64,000 bases of DNA, taken from contig NZ_JAJTHI010000022.1 of NCBI RefSeq assembly GCF_021298855.1, forward strand, positions 1-64,000, given 5' to 3'. The notes under the pieces were generated by a model. It was not told the origin of the DNA. It was given only the letters and a program-made list of their open reading frames with translations, and ran no database searches. Every line of letters starts with the position of its first letter. Position 1 is the stretch's first letter. The position numbers and the translations under genes were made by a program. Origin of the DNA: Gemmatimonas sp. GTDB lineage: Bacteria; Gemmatimonadota; Gemmatimonadetes; Gemmatimonadales; Gemmatimonadaceae. Below, one piece after another: positions 30,222 through 40,232 of the stretch.

Positions 30222-30387
30222 GGGAGATCTCCTGAAACGAAAGGCGTCGAGCCGGGGTCCAACTGTCCGAAGTTACGTTTCGGGGAAGGAAACCGCTCGC
30301 GGGAAGCGCCCGTAGTCCTCGTTGGGCCATTCACCCGGCGGCGTGCGCCAGCTGTTCGGACTCTCCCCGTATCTCCTCTCCGTTCCC

Positions 30388-33000
30388 ATGTACCGCCCTT
30401 TCCTTGCCGGACTGCTGTTCGCCGTCGCTCTGCTGCCCGCCGGTCTGCGTGCGCAGGCTTCCCCGAGGCGGCCGGCCGGCCGTGACAGTACTGCCCGCGG
30501 CGACACGCTGACGGACGCGCAGCGACGGGCGGTGCGCGAGGTCGTGCGCGATGCCCGCGCGATCAACCGGCAACGGCTCGGTGGGGACAGCGCCACACGG
30601 GCCCGGCTCGCGGCGGAGGCTGCCTTGTCGGCCTTCGGCAGCCCCGATGCCCGTGCCGTGTTCGATCGCGCCCGCGACGCCCGCGAGCGGCAGGACAGCG
30701 CGCTGCGCTCCTACCGCGCCACGACCACCCAGCGCATGTCGGTGCATCTGGGGGCCCGGCGGCTCGGGCTCGAAAAACTCCTCTTCCGTGGGGACAACGT
30801 CGCCGAGATTTCCTGGCGCCGTGACGTGGGGGTGCGGGTCCGCCCCGTCGGGTCCCGCATGACCGTGCCGATGGCCAGCGAGGTCGCCGGAGATTTCGTT
30901 TCGGCCGTGTCCATTCCGTACTTCCCCGGGCGTGAGCAGCTCTGGTTCCCCTCATCCGACTTCGGTCGCGTGAAGACCGAGGTGGATGATCGCGACATCA
31001 TTCACCCGCTCGCGCGCGGCGCGGAGCGATACTATCGCTACGACATCGGTGATTCGGCCGACATCACGCTGCCGGACGGACGGGTGATCAAGTTGCGCGA
31101 GCTGCGCATCACGGCCCGCAAACCCGACTGGCGCACCTTCGTGGGGTCGTTCTGGTTCGACCGCGACGGCGGGCAGCTCGTGCGCGCCGCCTATCGCCTC
31201 GCCACCGACATCGACATCTGGGGGGTGGCAAACGAGGAGATCAAGAAGGATCTGCAGGAGAACGCCACCCTCGACCCGGTCCGGGATTCCGTGCTGCGGG
31301 CCCGCCTGCCGCGCGACCTGTACGTCAAGGACAGCCTGCAGCGGGCCCGGGTGCAGGCGTCCGCCAGCCGTGGCGGAGGAGAGGACGGCGACGACGAGGA
31401 AGTGCCGGCGTGGGTGAGCGCCACCATGCGCCCCATGCGCGCCAAGCTCGATGCCAGCACCGTGGAGTACGCCCTCTACAAGGGCAAGTTCTGGCTGCCG
31501 CGCGCGCACAGCGCCACGGCCAGCGCGGACGTGATGTTCATGCGGATGCCGTTCCGCATCGACGAGAAGTTCACGTACGAGGACGTGGACGGGGACTTCA
31601 CCCTCGCGACCCTGCCACCGGCGCGCAATCCTTTCGAGGCAACCCCGAGCCCCGACTCCATCGACGTCGACCTCGACAACGACGTGGAGGTGACCATCGC
31701 GGCCGGTGGGGGGCGCCGTCGGCCCCCCACCGATTCGGCCGCGCGCGACTCGGTCGAACAGCGCAAGTATGGCCGCGGCAAGGTGACCCAGTGTCGTACC
31801 GACAGCACGTGGACCAGGGTCGAGGAGCGGTACGAGCGCTCACTGCGTATCGCCTACGACCTGCCTTGCGACATGGACCGGCTGGCCACGTCCGCGGCGC
31901 TTCCGGCGGCAACGGCCAGTGACGAAGCGCTGTTCGACCTCCGCAGCGCCGAACAGCTGGCCCGTGCGCTCAGTATGGACCTGCAGGTGCCGTGGGCGCC
32001 GCAGCGCCCCACCATTCGTACCGGCAGTGACCTGTTCCGCTACAACCGCATCGAAGGGCTGTCGGGTGGTGTGGAAGTGAAGCAGGTGCTGGGGGCGGGG
32101 TACGCCTTGCGCGGCGTGGGACGCATTGGGCACGCCGACCTGCATGTCAACGGCGAGCTCGCGCTCAGTCGCACCAACGGGGCGCGCACCATCACCGCCG
32201 GGGTCTATCACCGGTTGTCGGCGCTCAATCCCGAATGGGCCGGTGCCCTCACCTTCGGGACGTCGCTGCCGGCACTGCTCTACGGGCGTGACGAAGGCTT
32301 CTACTATCGCAACTACGGCATCGAACTGGGCGAGCGGCGCGAGCAGCGTCGCGGGGCACTCGAGTACCGGCTGTTCGTCGAGCGGCAGTGGACAGCGGGC
32401 GACAGCTCGGTGGTCAACACCTTCTCGTTCGCGCGTGCCTTGAACGGGCGGCGCTTCGCCAGCTTCCTGCAGGCGGAGCCGGGCGATTTCGCCGGGGTGA
32501 GTGCGACCTGGTCGCGGGCGTTTCTCGACCGGCCAGGCGGGGTGCGGCTTGTCGGCACCACGCGGGCCGAGGCCGCAACGGGCACCTTCGAGTACGCGCG
32601 CGGGTCGTTCGAGAGCACCATCTCCCGTCCGCTGTTCGGCCGTGCGGCCGCGGCCCTCACCGGGGCCATCGGCAGTTCCATGGGGCGGGTGCCCTTCCAG
32701 CGCGGGTATGCCGTGGGCGGTCTGCGCACGGTGCGTGGGCAGCTGCCGGGCACGCAAACCGGGGATGCCTTCTGGTACAGCCGCGCCGAATTGGGCACGC
32801 GGGGTGGCGCCATCCGGCCCGTCGCCTTCTTCGACGTGGGCTGGGCCGGCAGTCGCAGGACGTTTGGGCAGGTCCAGCCGCAGCGGGGGGCGGGCCTCGG
32901 CTTCGGCGCGCTCGATGGTCTCATGCGCTTCGACATCGCGCGGGGGCTCTATCCCAACAGGGGCTGGCGGCTCGACCTCTACCTCGACGCGCCGATCTGA
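30388..33000 (+). CDS. Outer membrane protein with BamA/TamA-type surface-antigen C-terminus
   Basis: MYRPFLAGLLFAVALLPAGLRAQ signal; C-term FQRGYAVGGLRTVRGQLPGTQTGDAFWYSRAELGT...FFDVGWAG...GAGLGFGALDGLMRFDIARGL. Confidence 0.65.
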   Translation: MYRPFLAGLLFAVALLPAGLRAQASPRRPAGRDSTARGDTLTDAQRRAVREVVRDARAINRQRLGGDSATRARLAAEAALSAFGSPDARAVFDRARDARERQDSALRSYRATTTQRMSVHLGARRLGLEKLLFRGDNVAEISWRRDVGVRVRPVGSRMTVPMASEVAGDFVSAVSIPYFPGREQLWFPSSDFGRVKTEVDDRDIIHPLARGAERYYRYDIGDSADITLPDGRVIKLRELRITARKPDWRTFVGSFWFDRDGGQLVRAAYRLATDIDIWGVANEEIKKDLQENATLDPVRDSVLRARLPRDLYVKDSLQRARVQASASRGGGEDGDDEEVPAWVSATMRPMRAKLDASTVEYALYKGKFWLPRAHSATASADVMFMRMPFRIDEKFTYEDVDGDFTLATLPPARNPFEATPSPDSIDVDLDNDVEVTIAAGGGRRRPPTDSAARDSVEQRKYGRGKVTQCRTDSTWTRVEERYERSLRIAYDLPCDMDRLATSAALPAATASDEALFDLRSAEQLARALSMDLQVPWAPQRPTIRTGSDLFRYNRIEGLSGGVEVKQVLGAGYALRGVGRIGHADLHVNGELALSRTNGARTITAGVYHRLSALNPEWAGALTFGTSLPALLYGRDEGFYYRNYGIELGERREQRRGALEYRLFVERQWTAGDSSVVNTFSFARALNGRRFASFLQAEPGDFAGVSATWSRAFLDRPGGVRLVGTTRAEAATGTFEYARGSFESTISRPLFGRAAAALTGAIGSSMGRVPFQRGYAVGGLRTVRGQLPGTQTGDAFWYSRAELGTRGGAIRPVAFFDVGWAGSRRTFGQVQPQRGAGLGFGALDGLMRFDIARGLYPNRGWRLDLYLDAPI

Positions 33001-33014
33001 CCCCGGCCCCAGCC

Positions 33015-33049
33015 TCCCCCGCGCGCGCCGTGCGGGCGAACGCGGGGGA
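33015..33049. terminator. Hairpin between convergent genes
   Basis: tcccccgcg ... cgcggggga 9-bp stem. Confidence 0.4.
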
Positions 33050-33055
33050 ATGCCG

Positions 33056-36000
33056 CTACGCCGGTACGCCCCCGGCGGGGGCCAGCGCCGCCACGCGCGC
33101 CAGCCACGTGGCGCGAACCCGCGCCACATGTTCACCCGCCCCGCGCGGCTTCACCTTGCGCCAGCGTCCGTGCTGGTGCTCCCAGTCGTTCAGAATCCAG
33201 CGGGCGCGGGCACTGCCCGTGCCCGCGATGTGCAACCGCAGCAGCTGCGTGACCAGTAGCGTGTCGTCACCATCCAGGTCGGCCAGCAGCACCATCTCAT
33301 GATTCAGCCGGCTCGCGAACGTGTCCGACTCGTCGAACACATAAGCCACGCCGTTCGACATTCCCGCGCCGAAGTTGCGCCCGGCGCGACCCAAAACCGT
33401 GACCACGCCCCCCGTCATGTACTCGCACGCGTGGTTGCCCACCCCTTCCACCACGGCGCACGCCCCGGAATTGCGCACCGCGAACCGATCGCCCGCCTGA
33501 CCGGCGGCGCAGAGCAGGCCATCGGTCGCGCCGTACAGCACCGTATTGCCGAGGATCATGTTGAGATGGCTGGCCCCCCGATAGCGGGCATTGCGGAAGG
33601 GGCGCACGGTGATCTCCGCGCCGTTGAGCCCCTTGCCCACGTAGTCGTTGGCTTCGCCCTCGAGCTCGAAACGCATGCCCCGTATGCCGAAGGCCCCGAA
33701 GCTCTGTCCGGCGCTCCCCTGAAACGCGAGGTGGACCGTACCCGGCGGCAACCCCGCGTCGCCGAACCGCTCCGCCAGCGCCCCCGACACCCGTGCTCCC
33801 ACCGTGAGATGGTGATTGCGAATGTCATAGCTGCCGCGGAAGGAGGCCCCGTTCACGAGGCCGTCGCCCAGATCGGCGAGGATCCGCTCGTCCAACTCCA
33901 CCGTACCCGGACGCACGTTGCGCTCGGTCGTGCGCACGCGTGCCTCGTCGGTCCGGCGGGGTGAACCCAGCACCAGCGACAGGTCGAGCATGGTCGAGCG
34001 CGGCAGTTCGGGACGCTCCGCGCGCTGCAGTCGTTCCACCTGCCCGATGATCTCCGACAGCGCGCGCGCACCCAACAGCGCGAGCTCCGTGCGCACATCC
34101 TCCGCGATGCGGGAGAAATACGCGATGACCTGCTCGGGCGTGCCACGGAACTTGGCGCGCAGGTCTTCCCGCTGGGTGGCGATGCCGGTGGGACAGGTAT
34201 TGAGATGGCACTGACGCGCCATGTCACAGCCCATGGCCACCAGCGGCGCGGTGCCGAATCCGTACGACTCCGCGCCCAGGAGTGCGGCAATGATCACGTC
34301 ACGGGCCGTCTTGAGCCCGCCGTCGACCCGGACTTCGACACGATGCCGCAGGCCGTTCGCCACCAGCACCTGCTGCGCTTCGGCCAGTCCCAGCTCCCAC
34401 GGCGAGCCCGCGTGCTTGATACTCGAAAGCGGACTCGCGCCGGTGCCGCCGTTGTGCCCGGCAATGAGCACGTAGTCGGCAAAGGCTTTGGCCACACCGG
34501 CCGCCACCGTGCCCACGCCACTCTCCGCGACGAGCTTCACCCCCACGCGCGCGCGGGGATTGACGGTCTTGAGGTCGTGCACCAGCTGGGCGAGATCCTC
34601 GATGCTGTAAATGTCGTGATGGGGCGGCGGCGAGATGAGGCCGACTCCCGGCGTGCTGTGGCGCAGTCGCGCGATGAGCGCCGTGACCTTGTGTCCCGGC
34701 AGCTGTCCGCCTTCGCCGGGCTTGGCCCCCTGCACGATCTTGATCTCGATCTCCTCGGCACGCACGAGATACTCGGTGGTCACGCCAAACCGGGCCGAGG
34801 CGACCTGCTTGATGCGACTGTCCCGGCGATCGGGACCGGTGTCGCGGTAGAAGGCCGGGTCCTCCCCACCTTCGCCGCTGTTCGACCGCGCCCGCATGCG
34901 GTTCATGGCCATCGTGAGCGTTTCGTGCGCCTCGGGGGATAGCGCCCCCAACGACATGGCGCTCGAGATGAAGCGCGCACGGATCGCTTCCATCGGCTCC
35001 ACCTCCTCGATGGGGATGGGCGTTCCGGCACGAATGGCGAGCAGGTCGCGCACAGTGGCCGGCGCACCGCCGTCCGCATGCGTGGCAAAGCGGCGCCATG
35101 CGTCGTCGGGGTTGGTGCCGGCCCTCGCGGCGCGAGCGCTGCCCACGGCCTGTTGCAGCGCGAGCACGTGCGGCGGCGCCCAGGCGTGCGCCTCCCCTTC
35201 CTTGCGGAATCGCACGCGCCCGTGATCGGGCAGCGCGGCCTGCGGCGCGCCATCGGCCGTGAAGGCCCGGCGGTGCCGCTGCAGCACATCCTCGCTCAGC
35301 TCGCGCAGCGACAGGCCGCCAATGGGGGAGGCCGTACCGGCGAAGCAGCGGTCGATCACGTCGGCCCCGAGACCGAGGGCGTCGAAGGTCTGGGCGCCGC
35401 AATACGACGAGAGGGTGGAGATGCCCATCTTGGCGAGCACCTTGAGCAGCCCCTTCTCGACGGCGGCCCGATAGCGGGACTGCGCCAGCGCCGGCCCGGG
35501 GCGCTCGGTATCGGCGTCGGCTTTGCCGTGGGCTTCGGAGAACAGCGTGGCCACGGTTTCCATGGCCAGCCACGGGTGCACCGCCTCGGCGCCGTAGCCG
35601 AAGAGCGCCGCCATGTGGTGCTGCTCCATGGCGTCACCCACCTCCACCACCAGCCCCACACGGGCGCGCAGCCCGGTACGGACGAGATGCTGACGCACCG
35701 CCCCGAGCGCCAGCAGCGCCGGGATGGGTGCGCGGTCGGCGCTCACCTTGCGATCGCTGATGATGAGCAGGCGGGCGCCCTTGCGCGCTGCCACCTCGGC
35801 GCGGCGGCACAGGGAATCGAGCGCCGCCTCCAGCGCCTCCGACCGCGAGCGGGCGTTGTACGTGGCGTCGAGCGTGGCACTCGGAAACTGCGGGAAGGCC
35901 CGCAGGGCGGCCATTTCATCCGGGAGCAGCACCGGATGCTCGATGCGCAGCATGCGCGCGTACGCGGGCTTCTCCACCAGCGGTGACCCACGTCGCCCCA

Positions 36001-37633
36001 GGTGCATGCGCAGTGACATCACCATGCTCTCCCGCAGCGAGTCCATGGGCGGGTTGGTCACCTGCGCGAACCGCTGCCGGAAGAAGGCGTACAACGGCGG
36101 CGTGTTGGTGCTCAACACCGCCAACGGCGCGTCGTCGCCCATGCTCCACACCACTTCCGCGGCCGTACTGGCCATGGGCTCGAGCACCAGGCGCAGGTCC
36201 TCGTGGCCATAGCCGAAGGCCATCTGCGTGGCGCGCAGCTGGTCGCTCGACCGCACGAGCGGCTCGGCGCCGTCGCTGGGCGGGAGCGTGGCCATGTGGG
36301 CGGCAATCCACTTGGCGTAGGGGCGGCGCGTGGCCACCTCACGCTTGGCCGCCATGTTGCGCACGATACGCTGCCCCACGGTATCCACGAGGAACACGCC
36401 GCCCGGCCCGAGCTTGCCGGTTTCCACCACGTCGCGCGGGTCGAAGTCCACGATGCCTACTTCCGATCCCGCGACCACCATGCCATCCGCACGGATCTTG
36501 TACCGGCACGGGCGCAGGCCGTTGCGATCGAGCGACACGGCCACGGTCACGCCGTCGCTGAAGGCCAGCGCCGCCGGCCCATCCCACGGCTCGATCACGC
36601 ACTGGTGGTACTCGTAGAACGCCTTCACGGCGGGCTCCACGTCGGGGAACTTCTCCCACGCCTGCGGCACCAGCATCATCGTGGCGTGCACCGGCGAGCG
36701 GCCGGCGCGCGTCAGCAGTTCGAGCGCGTTGTCGAGACTGGCCGAGTCGCTGCCACGCGGCCGGATCGGGTCGCGCACCCGATCGGCGCGCTCCCCGAAG
36801 GCGGGCGCGTCCAGCAGGGTGCCGCGCATGGCCATGGCGTTGCGGTTGCCCCACAGCGTGTTGATCTCGCCGTTGTGCGCCAGCATGCGAAACGGCTGCG
36901 CCAACTCCCAGCGCGGCATCGTGTTGGTCGCGTAGCGCTCATGGAACACGGCAATCGCCGACTCGAAGGCGGGGTCGCGCAGGTCGGGGAAGAATGCGCC
37001 CAGCTGCCCGCCATTGAGCAGGCCCTTGTAGACCACCGTGCGGCAGGACAACGAGCAGAGGTAGAACGGCTCGAGTGCCCGCGCCAGCGCCCGGTGCTCC
37101 ATCTCGCGGCGGGCCAGATACAGCTGCCGCTCCCAGGTGTCGTCATCGGCGCCGGCAGGGCGCCCCACGAGCACCTGCTGGATCATCGGCATCGCGGCCC
37201 GTGCCGACGCGCCCAGCACCTCGGGGCGGATGGGTACCTCGCGCCAGCCCAGCACCGGAATGCCATCGCCAAGCAGCACATCGGTCACGAGCCTCATCGC
37301 GTCCTCGCGCGCCTGCGTCTCGGTGGGCAGGAAGCACATCCCCACGCCAATGGAGGCATCGGCGGGGAGGTGAATGCCCAGACGCGAGGTCGCCAGGATG
37401 AACAGACGACGGGGGATCTGCGTCAGCAGGCCGGCACCGTCGGCGGAGTGGTCGGTGGCGGAGGCGCCACGGTGCGCCAGGCGCGCCGCGGCCTCGAGCG
37501 CCAGGCTCACCACTTCATGGGTGCGCTCGCCACTTTGGCGGGCGATGAAGCCCACGCCGCAGGCGTCGCGCGGGGCGTACGGCGAACCAACCTCGTCATC
37601 GAAGTACGAACCAACGGCGTCGTGCAGGGGCAT
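33056..37633 (-). CDS. gltB: Glutamate synthase large subunit
   Basis: About 1525 aa; RDACGVGFIARQSG (N-terminal nucleophile Cys), HNGEINTLWGNRNAM, SNSGEGGEDPAFY, KPGEGGQLPGHKV, GLISPPPHHDIYSIEDLAQLV; C-term GXGXG-type structural domain. Confidence 0.97.
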   Translation of the reverse strand: MPLHDAVGSYFDDEVGSPYAPRDACGVGFIARQSGERTHEVVSLALEAAARLAHRGASATDHSADGAGLLTQIPRRLFILATSRLGIHLPADASIGVGMCFLPTETQAREDAMRLVTDVLLGDGIPVLGWREVPIRPEVLGASARAAMPMIQQVLVGRPAGADDDTWERQLYLARREMEHRALARALEPFYLCSLSCRTVVYKGLLNGGQLGAFFPDLRDPAFESAIAVFHERYATNTMPRWELAQPFRMLAHNGEINTLWGNRNAMAMRGTLLDAPAFGERADRVRDPIRPRGSDSASLDNALELLTRAGRSPVHATMMLVPQAWEKFPDVEPAVKAFYEYHQCVIEPWDGPAALAFSDGVTVAVSLDRNGLRPCRYKIRADGMVVAGSEVGIVDFDPRDVVETGKLGPGGVFLVDTVGQRIVRNMAAKREVATRRPYAKWIAAHMATLPPSDGAEPLVRSSDQLRATQMAFGYGHEDLRLVLEPMASTAAEVVWSMGDDAPLAVLSTNTPPLYAFFRQRFAQVTNPPMDSLRESMVMSLRMHLGRRGSPLVEKPAYARMLRIEHPVLLPDEMAALRAFPQFPSATLDATYNARSRSEALEAALDSLCRRAEVAARKGARLLIISDRKVSADRAPIPALLALGAVRQHLVRTGLRARVGLVVEVGDAMEQHHMAALFGYGAEAVHPWLAMETVATLFSEAHGKADADTERPGPALAQSRYRAAVEKGLLKVLAKMGISTLSSYCGAQTFDALGLGADVIDRCFAGTASPIGGLSLRELSEDVLQRHRRAFTADGAPQAALPDHGRVRFRKEGEAHAWAPPHVLALQQAVGSARAARAGTNPDDAWRRFATHADGGAPATVRDLLAIRAGTPIPIEEVEPMEAIRARFISSAMSLGALSPEAHETLTMAMNRMRARSNSGEGGEDPAFYRDTGPDRRDSRIKQVASARFGVTTEYLVRAEEIEIKIVQGAKPGEGGQLPGHKVTALIARLRHSTPGVGLISPPPHHDIYSIEDLAQLVHDLKTVNPRARVGVKLVAESGVGTVAAGVAKAFADYVLIAGHNGGTGASPLSSIKHAGSPWELGLAEAQQVLVANGLRHRVEVRVDGGLKTARDVIIAALLGAESYGFGTAPLVAMGCDMARQCHLNTCPTGIATQREDLRAKFRGTPEQVIAYFSRIAEDVRTELALLGARALSEIIGQVERLQRAERPELPRSTMLDLSLVLGSPRRTDEARVRTTERNVRPGTVELDERILADLGDGLVNGASFRGSYDIRNHHLTVGARVSGALAERFGDAGLPPGTVHLAFQGSAGQSFGAFGIRGMRFELEGEANDYVGKGLNGAEITVRPFRNARYRGASHLNMILGNTVLYGATDGLLCAAGQAGDRFAVRNSGACAVVEGVGNHACEYMTGGVVTVLGRAGRNFGAGMSNGVAYVFDESDTFASRLNHEMVLLADLDGDDTLLVTQLLRLHIAGTGSARARWILNDWEHQHGRWRKVKPRGAGEHVARVRATWLARVAALAPAGGVPA

Positions 37634-37724
37634 CGGCAGCGGGCTAAGGGTCCCTGGACCAAGCATACTGCGAACCGTCCCGTTCCATCCGGTGGTCGTC
37701 CGCGACCAGCCGTCCATTTCGCCA

Positions 37725-37740
37725 ACTGCCGTTTGGCAGT
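37725..37740. promoter_or_regulatory. Short perfect inverted repeat in the gltB/GGDEF divergent intergenic region
   Basis: actgcc-gttt-ggcagt, 12 nt before the 37753 start. Confidence 0.3.
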
Positions 37741-37752
37741 ACGATTGCCCGT

Positions 37753-39009
37753 ATGGACACGGAGCGATCGCGCACGGAGGCGGCCACCGCCGATATCCTG
37801 ATCTGGCAGACCGGCTATCGGCTGGCGCTGGCCGCGGTCACGGGGCTCGTCACGATTGCGCTGCGCGTCAGCGGTTCGCTGCCGCTCTCGCCGGTCGCCG
37901 ATCTCGCCATCGGGCGGGGGCACGTGGACTGGGTGCTGGCGATCGCCACGGCGCTCTACGCCGGGCTGGTGCTTGGCATTCGCGCCGTCGTGCGCCGCGC
38001 GCGCCGCGCCGACCGCACGCTCTCCACGCTCATGGTGGCCGCCGACCTGACCGTCGTGTTCTGGCTCGTGTTCCTGCTCGCGCAGCCCGACGACTACTCC
38101 ATCGGTCTGTTCCTGGCGTTCGTCTCGCTGCAACTCACGCACGTGTACTTCGGGCGCGCGCCGGCGCTGCTCATGCTCGTGGCCACGGCGGTCTCGTATC
38201 TGCTGCTCAACGACGTCGCCGCGCGTCACGGCAGCCCGGTCAGTTGGGGCCGGGTGTTCGTCACGCTCTCGATCTTCAGTACGGGCGCCCTCCTGCTCAC
38301 GCGGGTGCAAAGCAACCTGCAGGAACGACTCGCCACGCTGGTGTCGATCTTTCAGAAGGCCGAAGAGGGTGACTTCTCCGAGAGCTACGATGTGGCCGCC
38401 GACGAGCGGCCCGATGCGATCACCTCCGTGGGCCGGGCCTACAATCGCATGCGCACGCAGCTGGCCAGCATCGTGCTCACCGATCCCCTGTCGGGGTGCT
38501 TCAATCGCCGCGGCTTCGAACAGCAGTTCCGCCGGGAACTCGCGCGGGCGGTGCGCGCCAACACCGACGTCGCGCTGCTCGCCATCGACCTCGATCACTT
38601 CAAGGTGGTCAACGACACCCATGGCCACCTGGTGGGCGACCGGGTCATCGCCGAAGTGGGTGAACTGCTGCGCGCCAACGCGCGGACCGACGATGTGGTG
38701 GCACGGACGGGTGGCGAGGAGTTCATGATCCTCGCCCCCAGCACTTCGATGGACGGGGCGCAGCACCTCGCGCTGCGCATCGTGGAAGCGTTCCGGCGGC
38801 GGGCCTTCGTGGAGCCAACGCCGCGCGTGATGCTCACCGTGAGCATCGGGGTCGTGGCCGACGCCGTGCCCAACGACGACATTGCCGAAGACCTGCGCGC
38901 ACGCGCCGACGAAGCGCTCTATGCCGCGAAGCGCAGTGGGCGCAACCGCGTGGTGCTCTGGTCACGCGGGCTCGACGCGCTCAAGCTCGGACACCCCGGT
39001 CCCACGTAA
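37753..39009 (+). CDS. Membrane diguanylate cyclase (GGDEF domain)
   Basis: N-terminal TM helices; DPLSGCFNRRGFEQQFRREL...DLDHFKVVNDTHGHLVGD...RTDDVVARTGGEEF (GGEEF with intact RxxD I-site). Confidence 0.95.
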   Translation: MDTERSRTEAATADILIWQTGYRLALAAVTGLVTIALRVSGSLPLSPVADLAIGRGHVDWVLAIATALYAGLVLGIRAVVRRARRADRTLSTLMVAADLTVVFWLVFLLAQPDDYSIGLFLAFVSLQLTHVYFGRAPALLMLVATAVSYLLLNDVAARHGSPVSWGRVFVTLSIFSTGALLLTRVQSNLQERLATLVSIFQKAEEGDFSESYDVAADERPDAITSVGRAYNRMRTQLASIVLTDPLSGCFNRRGFEQQFRRELARAVRANTDVALLAIDLDHFKVVNDTHGHLVGDRVIAEVGELLRANARTDDVVARTGGEEFMILAPSTSMDGAQHLALRIVEAFRRRAFVEPTPRVMLTVSIGVVADAVPNDDIAEDLRARADEALYAAKRSGRNRVVLWSRGLDALKLGHPGPT

Positions 39010-39094
39010 CGTCGCGCCTGCGGCGCGAGCGGTCGCACCCCGCACACGGCCGAACGGCCGTCTCCGTACCGCCGTGCCCGTCAGTCGGGCACCG

Positions 39095-40051
39095 TCAGTC
39101 GGGCACCGTCATGGTGCCCTGTGCCATGACGACGCTGGCCCCCCCTACGCGCACCGCGGTGATGCCCCCCTGCCGCTTTTCCGCTTCAATGGACAGGCGG
39201 CTCGGGCGGCCCATCTCCACACCCTGAGCCACCTCCCAGCGCAACGTGCCCTCACGCGGTGTTCGTGCGGCCAGATACCCGGCCAGTGCGGCGTTGGCCG
39301 ATCCCGTGGCCGGATCCTCCGGCACGCCGCCGCTGGGCACGAACACACGAGCCCGCACGTCGCACCCGCGCACATGCGGCGCGAGGTCCGGCGTGTCCCG
39401 GCCGTCGGTCATCGCGAACACCATGGGCCACTCCGCCCACGTCCCGCCAAGCACCCGCTCCCACGCCTCCACGCGCAATCGCGCACGGGACACCGCGTCC
39501 ACGCTGGCAAGTGGAATCATCTGAAAGGGTAAGCCGCAGCTCACGCCGGCAGGGGCGTAGTCGCCGTCCAGCAGGTCGGTCACTTCCAGCGAGAGCATGT
39601 GCGCGATCGCGTCGCGGTCGGTGACCTCCACCCGCTCCTCCGGCAACAGCGCCGTGGTGAGCTGCGCCCACGTGGGCGCGCCCGCATCCAGTCGGATACG
39701 TACCGGTACCGGCCCCACATTCTCTCCCAGCACGACCGTCATCTCGCCTGCCGCCAGCGCGTCGGCCGTGGGCTGCACCTCGCCGGTGGCCACGAGCACG
39801 TGCGCCGTGCCAATCGTGGGGTGCCCGGCGAACGGCACTTCCATGCCGGGTGTAAAGATGCGGACGCGCCGCGTGGTGCCCGCCGACTCCGGCGCGAACA
39901 CGAACGTGGTCTCGGAGTAATTGAACTCCCGCGTGATGGATTGCAGCGTGTCTGTCGACAGGCCTTCCGCGCCGAACACGACGGCGAGCTGATTGCCGGT
40001 GAATGGCTGCGACGTGAAGACGTCGGCGGTGACGTAGCGGAGGGTGCGCAT
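39095..40051 (-). CDS. PhzF family protein
   Basis: MRTLRYVTADVFTSQPFTGNQLAVVFGAEGLSTDTLQSITREFNYSETTFVF...PFAGHPTIGTAHVL. Confidence 0.93.
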   Translation of the reverse strand: MRTLRYVTADVFTSQPFTGNQLAVVFGAEGLSTDTLQSITREFNYSETTFVFAPESAGTTRRVRIFTPGMEVPFAGHPTIGTAHVLVATGEVQPTADALAAGEMTVVLGENVGPVPVRIRLDAGAPTWAQLTTALLPEERVEVTDRDAIAHMLSLEVTDLLDGDYAPAGVSCGLPFQMIPLASVDAVSRARLRVEAWERVLGGTWAEWPMVFAMTDGRDTPDLAPHVRGCDVRARVFVPSGGVPEDPATGSANAALAGYLAARTPREGTLRWEVAQGVEMGRPSRLSIEAEKRQGGITAVRVGGASVVMAQGTMTVPD

Positions 40052-40232
40052 GGCGATGAGGTTGACGGCGCGCGCTGCGCGCGCGCCCCTGTATGACAAG
40101 GGAGGGAGCAGGGTGAAGGCACTCAGGGGGAAGGACGTCGGGGCGCGCCTTCCTCCTGCGCCCTGACAGCTTTCCCCCTGCTTCCTTCCTCGTAAACCGC
40201 AGCGGGCCGGCCACCGGCCGGCCCGCGGTCCA

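Noticed and set aside
36203-37801. 532-aa plus-strand ORF
   Set aside because: Antisense to gltB, which has clear family motifs.
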